A stretch of 64,000 nucleotides of DNA, from the NCBI GenBank assembly GCA_046350375.1, contig JAXMAO010000012.1:1-64000 (forward strand), read 5' to 3'. The stretch's first letter is position 1. Each line of letters begins with the position of its first letter. The translations under genes were made by a program, and so were the position numbers. Below the pieces are notes generated by a model. It saw only the letters and a list, made by a program, of their open reading frames with translations. It did no database searches and was not told the origin of the DNA. This DNA is from JAXMAO01 sp046350375. Its GTDB lineage: Bacteria; Planctomycetota; Phycisphaerae; UBA1845; UTPLA1. Below, one piece after another: positions 48,945 through 57,094 of this stretch.

Positions 48945-49568
48945 ATGTCGGGGAAAGTGACCGATTCGCGCGTCGCCAGGGCCGTTGCCGGCGACCGCGC
49001 GGCGCTGGCGGCGCTGCTGGAGTTGATGGGTCCGCCGTTGCGTGCCGCGCTGGCCGATTGCATTTCGCCGGCGTGGCGCGGCGCGCTGGACGTCGACGAC
49101 GTCTTGCAAGTCTCGTATCTCGAAGCGTTTCTTCAGATTGGGGCGTTCAAGGGGCAGACCATCGAATCTCTGTCGCCCTGGCTGCGCCAGATCGCCGAGC
49201 ACAACCTTCAGGATGCGATCAAGGCGCTGACCGCGTCAAAGCGGCCCGACCCGCGCCGCCAGGTGGCGGCACCGAGCGGCGACGAATCATACATGGCGCT
49301 CTACGAGCTTCTCGGCGCAACCTCCACGACGCCGAGTCGCGTCGCAGCCGCCGCCGAGGCACGCGTCGCGCTCGCCGGAGCCCTCAATGCACTCCCGCGC
49401 GACTATCGAACCGTGCTGCAACTGTATGAGCTCGAAGGGCGATCGGCGGCCGACATCGCCGCCGCGCTCGGCCGATCGGAAGGGGCGGTGTTCATGCTGC
49501 GCGCCCGCGCGCTCGAGGCGCTCCGCGCCCGGCTGCCGTCGGCGTCGCAGATCCTTGGAACGCGATGA
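48945..49568 (+). CDS. ECF-type RNA polymerase sigma factor
   Basis: 207 residues. Region 2 at about 15-85 (AGDRAALAALLELMG, LDVDDVLQVSYLEAFLQIG, LSPWLRQIAEHNLQDAIKAL). Region 4 at about 140-200 with the HTH in SAADIAAALGRSEGAVFMLRARALEALR. This spacing is common in planctomycete ECF groups. The ATG at 48945 has GAGGAG 10 nt upstream; an earlier ATG at 48906 lacks a site. It is divergent from the metalloprotease gene and has no visible anti-sigma gene beside it. Confidence 0.86.
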   Translation: MSGKVTDSRVARAVAGDRAALAALLELMGPPLRAALADCISPAWRGALDVDDVLQVSYLEAFLQIGAFKGQTIESLSPWLRQIAEHNLQDAIKALTASKRPDPRRQVAAPSGDESYMALYELLGATSTTPSRVAAAAEARVALAGALNALPRDYRTVLQLYELEGRSAADIAAALGRSEGAVFMLRARALEALRARLPSASQILGTR

Positions 49569-49610
49569 CCGACGATCCGACCCGGCGGCACGCCGCATGA
49601 CACGGCGCCG

Positions 49611-50642
49611 TCATCCGCCGGGCGGGCCAATCTGCACCGCCAGGGGCCGGCGATAGCTCTTGCCGCTCTTGAGGCGCACCGTGCAGGCGGCGTCGTAGCG
49701 GCCTGGCGCGGCGTACTCGTGCTGCGGCGCCGGCTCGTCCGACGTCTGCCCGTCGCCGAAATCCCAGCGAATGCCCACGTACGCCGGCTGACTGTCGCAC
49801 CAGAAGCGCACCGCGCCGCGGTTCGACAGGTCGGTCCGCGCGAACCGCGGCCGCACCCACGGCCGCTCGCGGACGACCTTGCGGAAGAAGTCCCACGAGA
49901 CGCGCACGTCCTCGCGCTTGTGGCCGCCGAGCATCTCGCGCGACTCGACGAACAGCTTGTGGTCGCGAAGCCACGCGATGCACTTGAGCGACTCGTCGCG
50001 CAGCGGGTCCATCACGCCGTAGTAAACGAAGATCGGCTGCCAGCGATCGAGCCGCTCGTCGCTGGCGGTCATGAATTCGGGGTTGAATGTTCCCTGGCGG
50101 ATGGCCAGCGCCCGGAACAGCTCCGGATGATTCAGCCCCGTGTGCAGGATCGCGAACGACCCGGCCGACCAGCCGGTCATGAAGACCTGTTCCTCCGCCA
50201 CGTTGCGGGCGGCCTTGATGGCGGTCACCAGTGCCAGAAGGGTCCGCTCGTCGGCCTGCTGGCGGCGGATCTGCTCCGGCGCGGGCGGCCGGAAATCGCC
50301 CTTGGTGCCGGTCAGAACCGGGGCGGCGACGATGATGCCGGATTGCTCGGCGAACAGGGCCCATTCGCGGATCTGGGAATAGGCGCTGTCCCACGGGTTG
50401 GTGCCGTGGCAGGCGATCACCAGCGGATAGGCTCGCCGCCGATCGTACGTCGAGGGGACATAGAGGTAGTACTTGCCGCCGCCGTCCGCGAGGGTCAGAT
50501 CCTCGATCTGCGCCTGGGTCGGCAGCGGGTTCGTCACCGGGCAGCCTGGCAGGACCAGCAGCAGCGCCAGTCCGCCGGCGACGCCGAGTACCGAAAACAT
50601 CGGCCGACGGCGATTGCCCGATCCGGATTGCAGGTTGCTCAT
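49611..50642 (-). CDS. Lipoprotein esterase (PHB depolymerase-like) with PKD-like C-terminus
   Basis: 343 residues. The lipobox is in GLALLLVLPGC (Cys about 34). The alpha/beta hydrolase domain has PLVIACHGTNPWD, the nucleophile elbow MTGWSAGSFAI, and VYYGVMDPLRDES near the acid. These are like the polyhydroxybutyrate depolymerase/feruloyl esterase group (LpqC family). The C-terminal about 70 residues have RWDFGDGQTSDEPAPQHEYAAPG, the core of a PKD domain, which often binds polymers or other proteins. A lipid-anchored surface esterase is likely; the substrate is not known. It is divergent from the response regulator. Confidence 0.82.
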   Translation of the reverse strand: MSNLQSGSGNRRRPMFSVLGVAGGLALLLVLPGCPVTNPLPTQAQIEDLTLADGGGKYYLYVPSTYDRRRAYPLVIACHGTNPWDSAYSQIREWALFAEQSGIIVAAPVLTGTKGDFRPPAPEQIRRQQADERTLLALVTAIKAARNVAEEQVFMTGWSAGSFAILHTGLNHPELFRALAIRQGTFNPEFMTASDERLDRWQPIFVYYGVMDPLRDESLKCIAWLRDHKLFVESREMLGGHKREDVRVSWDFFRKVVRERPWVRPRFARTDLSNRGAVRFWCDSQPAYVGIRWDFGDGQTSDEPAPQHEYAAPGRYDAACTVRLKSGKSYRRPLAVQIGPPGG

Positions 50643-50687
50643 CGCCGGCAGTGTGTAGCCGACCGGGCGCGATTTGCCAACCAGCCG

Positions 50688-50717
50688 TTGCGGCCGCGCG
50701 CCGTGCCGGCCTATACT
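50688..50717 (+). promoter_or_regulatory. Candidate promoter of the response regulator
   Basis: TTGCGG, an 18-nt spacer and TATACT (5 of 6). Predicted start is about 50724, with a leader of about 35 nt to the ATG at 50759. The same TTGCGG-N18 arrangement is seen before the citrate synthase start at 63725-63754. Confidence 0.6.
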
Positions 50718-50758
50718 GGTCGCGGGGCGGCATTCCAATCCCACCCGGAGGCCGAGCG

Positions 50759-51163
50759 ATGCAGGAAGTTCTCGAAGGCAAGTCGGTGTTGCTGGTCGAC
50801 GACGACGCGGAGATTCTCCAGGCGATGGAGTTCGCGCTCACCGACGCCGGCGCCACGGTTCACACGGCCACGGATGGCAATCAGGCGGTCGAGAAGGCCG
50901 GCTCGGCCAGCCCGGACCTGATCGTGCTCGACATGATGCTGCCGAAGCGCAGCGGCTTTCTGGTGCTCGAGAAGATGCAGCCTAAGAAAGTGCGTGGCAA
51001 ACGGCCGTATGTGATCATGATCACCGCCAATGAGGGGAAGCGGCACGAATCGTATGCCCGGGCGCTGGGGGTCGACGATTACATCAACAAGCCGTTCCGC
51101 ATGGAACGCCTGCTGCAGGCGGCCGAGACGCTGCTGGGCAAGGACGCGGCTGGCGGCGCGTAA
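50759..51163 (+). CDS. Stand-alone response regulator receiver domain
   Basis: 134 residues, only a CheY-like receiver. The acidic pair is in LLVDDDAEIL, the phospho-acceptor Asp in LIVLDMMLPKRSGF, the Thr in IMITANEG and the Lys in YINKPF. No output domain, so it acts through a partner. The ATG at 50759 has GGAG upstream. No kinase is adjacent; the Hpt protein at 63285 is 12 kb away. An AT-rich stretch follows the stop. Confidence 0.92.
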   Translation: MQEVLEGKSVLLVDDDAEILQAMEFALTDAGATVHTATDGNQAVEKAGSASPDLIVLDMMLPKRSGFLVLEKMQPKKVRGKRPYVIMITANEGKRHESYARALGVDDYINKPFRMERLLQAAETLLGKDAAGGA

Positions 51164-51265
51164 TCCTTTTGATTTAATGATGTTGTGCGCTGGGAGTGTC
51201 GCCGGTCGGCGGCCCCGGTCAGGGCATGGATGCAGGATCACCGGCGGAAGTTCCGCGTTTCGGGC

Positions 51266-51294
51266 TTGCAAAAGGGGCGGGCTGCGGCTAGTTT
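51266..51294 (+). promoter_or_regulatory. Candidate promoter of rpsO-pnp
   Basis: TTGCAA (4 of 6), a 17-nt spacer and TAGTTT (conserved T1, A2 and T6). Predicted start is about 51301, leader about 96 nt before rpsO. Confidence 0.42.
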
Positions 51295-51396
51295 TCGCGT
51301 GCGAAGCGAAGCGTGTTGTCGAAGACGGGCGTCGCGGCGTGGGGCCGCGGCCAGGTCGGTCGGGATGGTGTCGGAACGGGAGTGCGGTTCGGGCGT

Positions 51397-51663
51397 ATGC
51401 TGACGGCAGAGCGGAAGACGGAACTGGTTAGGTCGTACCGGGTCACGGACATCGACACGGGCTCGCCCGAGGTCCAGATTGCGCTGCTGACCGAGCGGAT
51501 TTCGCAGCTCACCGAGCATCTCAAGAGCCACAAGAAGGACCACTCCTCCCGCCGCGGTCTGTTGAAGCTCGTCGGCAAGCGATCGAGCCTGCTGAAGTAT
51601 CTGACACGGCGTGATCCTGATCGATACCAGACGGTCATCGGACGATTGGGCCTGCGGAAGTAA
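51397..51663 (+). CDS. rpsO: 30S ribosomal protein S15
   Basis: 88 residues, full length. It binds the central domain of 16S rRNA in early 30S assembly. Typical motifs are TGSPEVQIALLTERISQLTEHLK, HKKDHSSRRGLLKLVGKR and LLKYLTRRDPDRY. The ATG at 51397 matches the family start. It is followed by pnp, the usual neighbour; rpsO and pnp are often cotranscribed. A weak hairpin is between them. Confidence 0.97.
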   Translation: MLTAERKTELVRSYRVTDIDTGSPEVQIALLTERISQLTEHLKSHKKDHSSRRGLLKLVGKRSSLLKYLTRRDPDRYQTVIGRLGLRK

Positions 51664-51667
51664 GCCG

Positions 51668-51684
51668 ACGGCGCCGCGCGCCGT
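51668..51684 (+). terminator. Weak hairpin between rpsO and pnp
   Basis: A 6-bp stem (acggcg/cgccgt) with a 5-nt loop followed by a mixed T/C run. It could be a partial terminator or an RNA processing site as seen at this position in other bacteria; too weak for more. Confidence 0.35.
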
Positions 51685-51846
51685 TTCCTTCCCACCTCGG
51701 CTCAGCTTTGGCGTTGTCAATTCGTCGCGCGCTTCGAGAGTCTGCCCGGCTTGTGCCGAGCCGCCGCGCCGCCGCACTGCGCGCGGGCGCCGCTCACACT
51801 ATCCGCGGATTGGGCGTAACCCCTCGTTTGGGAGATGGAGTCATCG

Positions 51847-53956
51847 ATGTTGACGTACAAGGTTGAGAAGGAAATCGGCGGACGATTGCTGACCATCGAA
51901 ACCGGCAAGATGGCGCGCCAGGCCCACGGCTCGGCGCTGGTGCGCTTCGGCGACACCGTGGTGCTTGCCACCGTCGTCACCGGCAAGCCGCGCGAGGGGA
52001 TCGACTTCTTCCCGCTCCAGGTCGACTACCGCGAGAAAATGTACGCCGCCGGCAAGTTCCCGGGCGGCTTCTACAAGCGCGAAGGCCGGCCGACCACCAA
52101 AGAAATCCTCACCATGCGCAACATCGATCGGCCGATGCGCCCGCTCTTTCCGGAGGGCTATCGCGACGAAGTGGTGATCCAATGCATGGTGCTGTCGGCC
52201 GACGCCGAGAACGACCCGGACGTGCTGGCGATGGTCGGCGCGTCGGCGGCGCTGGCCGTCAGCCCGGTTCCGTTCGAGGGGCCGACCGGCGCGGTCCGCA
52301 TCGGCCGGGTGGAAGGCGAGTTCATCGTCAATCCGACCGTGCAGCAGCGCAACGCCGGCGACCTGGACCTGCTGCTGGCCGGCCACCGCGACGCCATCAA
52401 CATGATCGAGGTCGGCGCGAAAGAGCTGCCCGAGGCGACCATTGCCGAGGCGATCGCGTTTGGCACGCGGGTGGTGCAGGAGATCGTGGAGCTGGTCGAC
52501 GAGCTTTCGCAGAAGGTGGGCGTCAAGAAGGTCTGGACGCCGCCCGAGCCGAACATCACCCTGCAGCAGAAGGTCGAGCAGATGGCGCGCGGCGAATTCC
52601 GCGGCGGCAAGCGGATCAAGAAGCAGGAGCCGCTGACGCCGTCAAGGCCGTCGACGAGGTGATGGACACCCTCTCTCCCCAAGGACGCCGACAAGCCCGA
52701 GTTCGCGCGCAACGAGGTGTACGCCGAGCTGCAACGGCTGGAAGAGGCCGTCGTGCGGCAGGTCATTCTGAACGACGGCATCCGCCCCGATGGTCGCAAG
52801 CCGGACGAGATTCGCCACATCAAGTGCGAAGCCGGCGTGCTGCCACGAACGCACGGCTCGGCGCTGTTCAGCCACCTGGCGGACACCCGCAGGCGGCTGG
52901 TCGTGGTCACGCTCGGCACGTCGCGTGACGAGCAGGTCGTTCGACGCCTGATCGAGGAATACAGCAAGAAGTTCATGCTGCACTACAACTTCCGCCCTTC
53001 TCGGTGGGCGAGGTGCGGCGGATCATGGGCCCCAGGCGGCGAGATCGGCCACGGCAAAAGCTGGCCGAGCGGCTCGCTCGAGCCGGTCTACCGGCGGCGA
53101 CCGGTTTCCCTACACCATCCGCGTCGTCAGCGACATCATGGAGTCGAACGGCTCCAGCTCGATGGCCTCGGTCAGCGACGGCACCCTCAGCCTGATGGAC
53201 GCCGGCGTGCCGATCATCCACCCGATTGCCGGCATCTCGATCGGCATGGTGTCGGACGGTTCGCGCGAAGTGCTGCTGACCGACATCCTCGGCGAGGAAG
53301 ATCACTTCGGCGACATGGATTTCAAGGTCGCCGGCTCGGGCGTCGGCATCACCGGCGTGCAGCTTGACCTGAAGGCCCGCGGCATCCGGCAGGAGCTGAT
53401 CGTGCAGGTGCTCGAGCGGGCGCGCGTCGCGCGGCTGGCGATCCTGCGAGAGATGATCAACGCCTTGCGGGCGCCGCGGCCGAACATCAGCCAGTACGCC
53501 CCGCGACTGCTCACGATCAAGATCAACCCGGAGAAGATCGGTCGCGTCATCGGGCCGGCCGGCAAGGGCATCCGCGGCATCGAGGCCACCACCGGCGCCA
53601 AGGTGGACATCTCGGACGACGGCACGATTCACATCAGCTGCCTGTCGGCCGACGGCGCCCAGCAGGCGCGCGACATCATCGAGGCCATCGCCGAAGAGGT
53701 GAAGGTCGGCAAGGTCTACACCGGCAAGGTGGCGAGCATCAAGGAGTTCGGCGCGTTCATCGAGATCTCGCCCGGCCAGGACGGCCTGTGCCACATCAGT
53801 GAGCTGTCGAGCGACTACGTCGGCAAGGTGACCGACGTGTGCAAGGTCGGCGACGTGATGCGCGTCAAGGTGATCGCGATCGACGAGCACGGCCGCGTGA
53901 AGCTCTCGCGCAAGGTCGTGCTGCGCGAGGAATCGCAACAGCCGGCGAACGTCTAG
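51847..53956 (+). CDS. pnp: Polynucleotide phosphorylase, reading frame broken in the middle
   Basis: 3'-5' exoribonuclease of the RNA degradosome. Start ATG 51847 has GGAG at 6 nt. The first RNase PH domain (MARQAHGSALVRFGDTVVLATVV, YREKMYAAGKFPGGFYKREGRP) is intact to about 52640. The frame then shifts at about 52640 and 52678, is disturbed through 52860-53110 by several small insertions and deletions, and is intact again from about 53110: GSSSMASVSDGTLSLMDAG, the KH domain (IGRVIGPAGKGIRGIE) and the S1 domain (GKVYTGKVASIKEFGAFIEI). The middle still reads as PNPase in pieces (RPDGRKPDEIRHI, THGSALFS, LEEYSKKFMLHYNF-like). Consensus error is more likely than a dead gene, since pnp is normally retained. 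Confidence 0.88.
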
Positions 53957-54005
53957 CCCAGCGGCTGCCGCGCGACCGAACCATCGCGCGGCGCAACGCG
54001 CGGCG

Positions 54006-54464
54006 TCAGGCGTCGTACCACCCGAGTCGCGCCTCGCAGACGCGCTCCAGCAGCGCGTCGTCGGCGAGCGCGAACTCGCAGCCGATCAGGAACGCGGTGG
54101 AGTCGCACTTGGGCGTCGCGTCGCTGCGGCAGTGCCGCACGATCGCCGGGACGCGATAGGCCCGCGGATCGTGCCAGAACAGCTTGATCGCCACGAAGCT
54201 GCCCGCCTTGTAGGGTCGCGGCGCGCGGAAGGCCAGCCCGGCGGCCGACGCGTTCGCCAGCGACACGCTGAGGTCTTCGCGCTTCAGGTTCGCCAGCCGG
54301 GCCACCAGCAGCGGCCAGGTGCGATAGTGCCGTCGATGACGCCGGCGACCGAGGTACAGGTCTCCTTCGGCCCCGTGGCGTGTCACGGCCAGGAATCGGC
54401 TGATTTCAGTTTCGATCAGATCGCGCAGCGTCGAGCTGCGCGCCAAGGCGGCTTCGGCTGGCAT
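54006..54464 (-). CDS. PilZ-like domain protein
   Basis: 152 residues. RHRRHYRTWP contains the RxxxR motif and LANASAAGLAF the [D/N]xSxxG motif, the two c-di-GMP contacts of PilZ domains, about 35 residues apart as expected. The flanks are beta-strands (SFVAIKLFW, FLIGCEFAL). An N-terminal helix (LRDLIETEISRFL) precedes the domain. The ATG at 54464 is chosen for the GGAG 9 nt upstream; an ATG at 54509 would add 15 residues. No cyclase or phosphodiesterase is in the window. Confidence 0.7.
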   Translation of the reverse strand: MPAEAALARSSTLRDLIETEISRFLAVTRHGAEGDLYLGRRRHRRHYRTWPLLVARLANLKREDLSVSLANASAAGLAFRAPRPYKAGSFVAIKLFWHDPRAYRVPAIVRHCRSDATPKCDSTAFLIGCEFALADDALLERVCEARLGWYDA

Positions 54465-54598
54465 CGTGGACTTCTCCCCCCGCGCGATGGGATGCGCTTC
54501 AGAATCCAAGTAGAATACAAGCGCCGGCCGGGCAAGTTGCCGCGCCGGTTATCAGGCCGGCGGCCGCACAATCTCGCCGCGGCCGGTCGGACGCATCC

Positions 54599-55699
54599 AT
54601 GAGCGCGCCAGGCGGGCCGAACATTCTCGGGCTGACCTTTGACGAGTGGGTCGCGCACGCGGCCATCCCGCGGCATCGGCTGCGCGCGGCGCGGGCGGCC
54701 TACGGCGCGATCGTGCGCGGCCGGGCCGACGGCGACGGGCTGGCGGAATTCGCGGATGGCGGCGCGCGGCCGGGCACGTCGTTCGACCTGCATCCCATCG
54801 TTCGAACGCAGGCGGCGGACGGCGTCACCAAGTTCGTCCAGGCCGCGCCGGACGGCGCCGAATTCGAATCGGTCATCATTCCCATGGGCGGCCGCGGGCG
54901 CAGCTGGCACTCGCTGTGCGTCTCGTCGCAGGTGGGCTGCGGGCGCGGCTGCGTCTTCTGCGAGACGGCCCAGCTTGGGCTGCTGCGGCAGCTCTCGGCT
55001 GGCGAGATCGTCGGCCAGGCGGTGGCGGCCCAGCGCGACCTGCGGGTGACGATCAAAAACGTTGTCTTCATGGGCATGGGCGAGCCGCTCGACAACTTCG
55101 ACGCGGTCGTGCAGGCCATTCGCGTGCTGGCCGACCCGTCCGGGCTGGCGATCGCCCGGGCGCGGATCACGGTCTCGACCGTCGGGCGCGTGGACGGTAT
55201 CCGGCGCTTGTCGGCGCTGGGCTGGCGGCGGCTGAACCTGGCCGTCTCGCTGAACGCGCCCAACGACGAGATCCGCTCGCGCCTCATGCCGATCAACCGC
55301 ACCGACGACCTGGCGGCGCTGCGCTCGGCGATGATCGACTTTCCGCGCCGGGCCGGCGCGCCGATCATGATTGAGTACGTGCTGATTCCCGGCGTGAACG
55401 ACCGGCTCGAGCACGCCGCCGAGCTGTGCGACTACCTTCGGCCGATCCGCTGCAGCGTGAACGTGATTCCCTACAACCCGCGGCACGACTCGCCGTGGCC
55501 GGCGCCGAGCGAGGAATCGGTGACGGCGTTTCTGGCGGCGCTGTCGGCGGCCGGGCAGTTCTGCAAGCGCCGCACCACCAAGGGGCGCGAGCTGATGGCC
55601 GCCTGCGGACAGCTCGGCAACCGCGCGCTGCGGCGCGGCGGCATGCGGCCGGCGGGCGCCGGCGCGGCCACGCCGGTGCAGCTCTCACTCAACCGATAG
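54599..55699 (+). CDS. rlmN: RlmN/Cfr-family radical SAM methyltransferase
   Basis: 366 residues. The radical SAM cluster motif is CGRGCVFC (CxxxCxxC) at about residue 117, with QVGCGRGC and SAGEIVGQ as in RlmN. VVFMGMGEPLDNFD, STVGRVDGIRRL, LAVSLNAPND and RLMPINRT also match. The C-terminal RRTTKGRELMAACGQL carries the second catalytic Cys. RlmN methylates A2503 of 23S rRNA and A37 of some tRNAs. The N-terminal part is short and atypical, so a Cfr-like or RlmN-like paralogue is possible. The start ATG at 54599 has no strong ribosome site. Confidence 0.85.
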   Translation: MSAPGGPNILGLTFDEWVAHAAIPRHRLRAARAAYGAIVRGRADGDGLAEFADGGARPGTSFDLHPIVRTQAADGVTKFVQAAPDGAEFESVIIPMGGRGRSWHSLCVSSQVGCGRGCVFCETAQLGLLRQLSAGEIVGQAVAAQRDLRVTIKNVVFMGMGEPLDNFDAVVQAIRVLADPSGLAIARARITVSTVGRVDGIRRLSALGWRRLNLAVSLNAPNDEIRSRLMPINRTDDLAALRSAMIDFPRRAGAPIMIEYVLIPGVNDRLEHAAELCDYLRPIRCSVNVIPYNPRHDSPWPAPSEESVTAFLAALSAAGQFCKRRTTKGRELMAACGQLGNRALRRGGMRPAGAGAATPVQLSLNR

Positions 55700-55714
55700 G
55701 CGCGGCGGCGGAAG

Positions 55715-57094
55715 TCAGCCGTCCTTCAAATCGTGCAGCAGGTCGGCCAGCGTGACGTCAGACACGCCGCCGTGCATGCGATCGCGGAAGCGTGCGATCA
55801 GCTCGTCGATGTCGGCGCTGCGGCCGTTGTCGGCGAAGGAGAGGTCGCGCAGCTCGGCGACGGCCAGCACCTCGGCGACGCGCACTCGCTCGGCCGGCGC
55901 GACCAGTGCGAAGCGCGTCGGGTTGCGGCCGACCGTGACGGGGCAGACCAGTCCCTGGCGCTCGAAGCGGGCGAGGATCCAGCGGACGGCGTGGGCGGGC
56001 ATGTTGAGCGCGCGGGCGAGCTGGTCCGCCTCGACCGGGCCGCGGCCGGCGCGAAACGAGCGCGCCACCGCCAGCGCCACGGCCAAAGCGTCGGCAGGCG
56101 AAAGAAAGCTGTTGTCGTGCCGATCGCCCCAGCGGACCTTGCCGACGTTGGCGGCGGCGTGGGTCAGCTCGGCGCCGAACAGGAAGATCATCCACGACAG
56201 GTTGAGCCACATCATGAACAGCGGAAAGACGCCCAGCACGCCGTAGAGATTCCCGCGCAGCACCAGCCGCTGGACGTAGGTCGAGAAGCCCCACTTCGCG
56301 AAGAGCCACAGCGCCACGGCGACCGCGGCGCCGCCCAGCGCCGCCCGCGGGTCGACGCGCGTGTTGGGCATGAAGACGTAGATGCCCGCGACGACGATGA
56401 CGCCGACCGCGATCGGCCCGAGCCAGCCCACCAGCACCAGCAGCCACGACACCCCCGGCTGGCCGCGGAAGGCGTCGATCACCCGGGTTCCCAGGTGCGA
56501 CGCCACCGCCAGCAGCAGCGGCCCGAGCGTCATCGCCGACCAGTAGAGCAGCACGCGCCGCGGCGCTCCGCGGCTGCGCGGCGCGCCGAACACACGATTG
56601 AGCGACCGCTCGATCGTCGTCAGCAGCGTGATGGCCGTCCAGATGAACAGCATGCCGCCGATCGGCCCGACGCGCTGAAAGGTGAGTTTCGACTGCACGC
56701 GGTCGACGGCGGCGAGAATCTCGTCGGCGACGTTCAGGCCGCGCTCGGCGGGGGCGTCGCCGGCCAGTTCCGCCGGCGGCCCCTCGGGCTCGCGATAGGT
56801 GATCTGCGCCAGGCCGCTGACGGAGAGGAATTTCGTCAGGCTGGCGCGGCTGTCGGCCAGCGCGCCGACCGCCCGGGCGGCGAGGAACGCCAGCACCAGC
56901 GTCGGAATGAGGGCGAAGATGGTGCGGAACGAGAGCGCGGCGCTCATCGCCATGACGTTGTTTTCGCGCAGGCGCCGCGCACAGAACCGCCACAGCTGCA
57001 CTTGCAGGCTGACGAGCTGGGCGGTGCGGCTCAGCTCGCGACCCGGCTGCGTCAGCCAGCGTTCGACGGCGCGCTGGACGGACTCGCGGATCAT
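55715..57094 (-). CDS. YihY/BrkB-family membrane protein
   Basis: 459 residues. The UPF0761/YihY core covers about 35-310 with six hydrophobic segments: NNVMAMSAALSFRTIFALIPTLVLAFL, ILLTTIERSLNRVFG, VLLYWSAMTLGPLLLAV, GWLGPIAVGVIVVAGIYVFMPNT, and LYGVLGVFPLFMMWLNLSWMIFLFGAELTH. The C-terminal about 130 residues include a winged-helix-like part (ARALNMPAHAVRWILARFERQGL). The ATG overlaps the stop of the AsmA-like gene (ATGA). Transport substrate is unknown for the family. Confidence 0.88.
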   Translation of the reverse strand: MIRESVQRAVERWLTQPGRELSRTAQLVSLQVQLWRFCARRLRENNVMAMSAALSFRTIFALIPTLVLAFLAARAVGALADSRASLTKFLSVSGLAQITYREPEGPPAELAGDAPAERGLNVADEILAAVDRVQSKLTFQRVGPIGGMLFIWTAITLLTTIERSLNRVFGAPRSRGAPRRVLLYWSAMTLGPLLLAVASHLGTRVIDAFRGQPGVSWLLVLVGWLGPIAVGVIVVAGIYVFMPNTRVDPRAALGGAAVAVALWLFAKWGFSTYVQRLVLRGNLYGVLGVFPLFMMWLNLSWMIFLFGAELTHAAANVGKVRWGDRHDNSFLSPADALAVALAVARSFRAGRGPVEADQLARALNMPAHAVRWILARFERQGLVCPVTVGRNPTRFALVAPAERVRVAEVLAVAELRDLSFADNGRSADIDELIARFRDRMHGGVSDVTLADLLHDLKDG

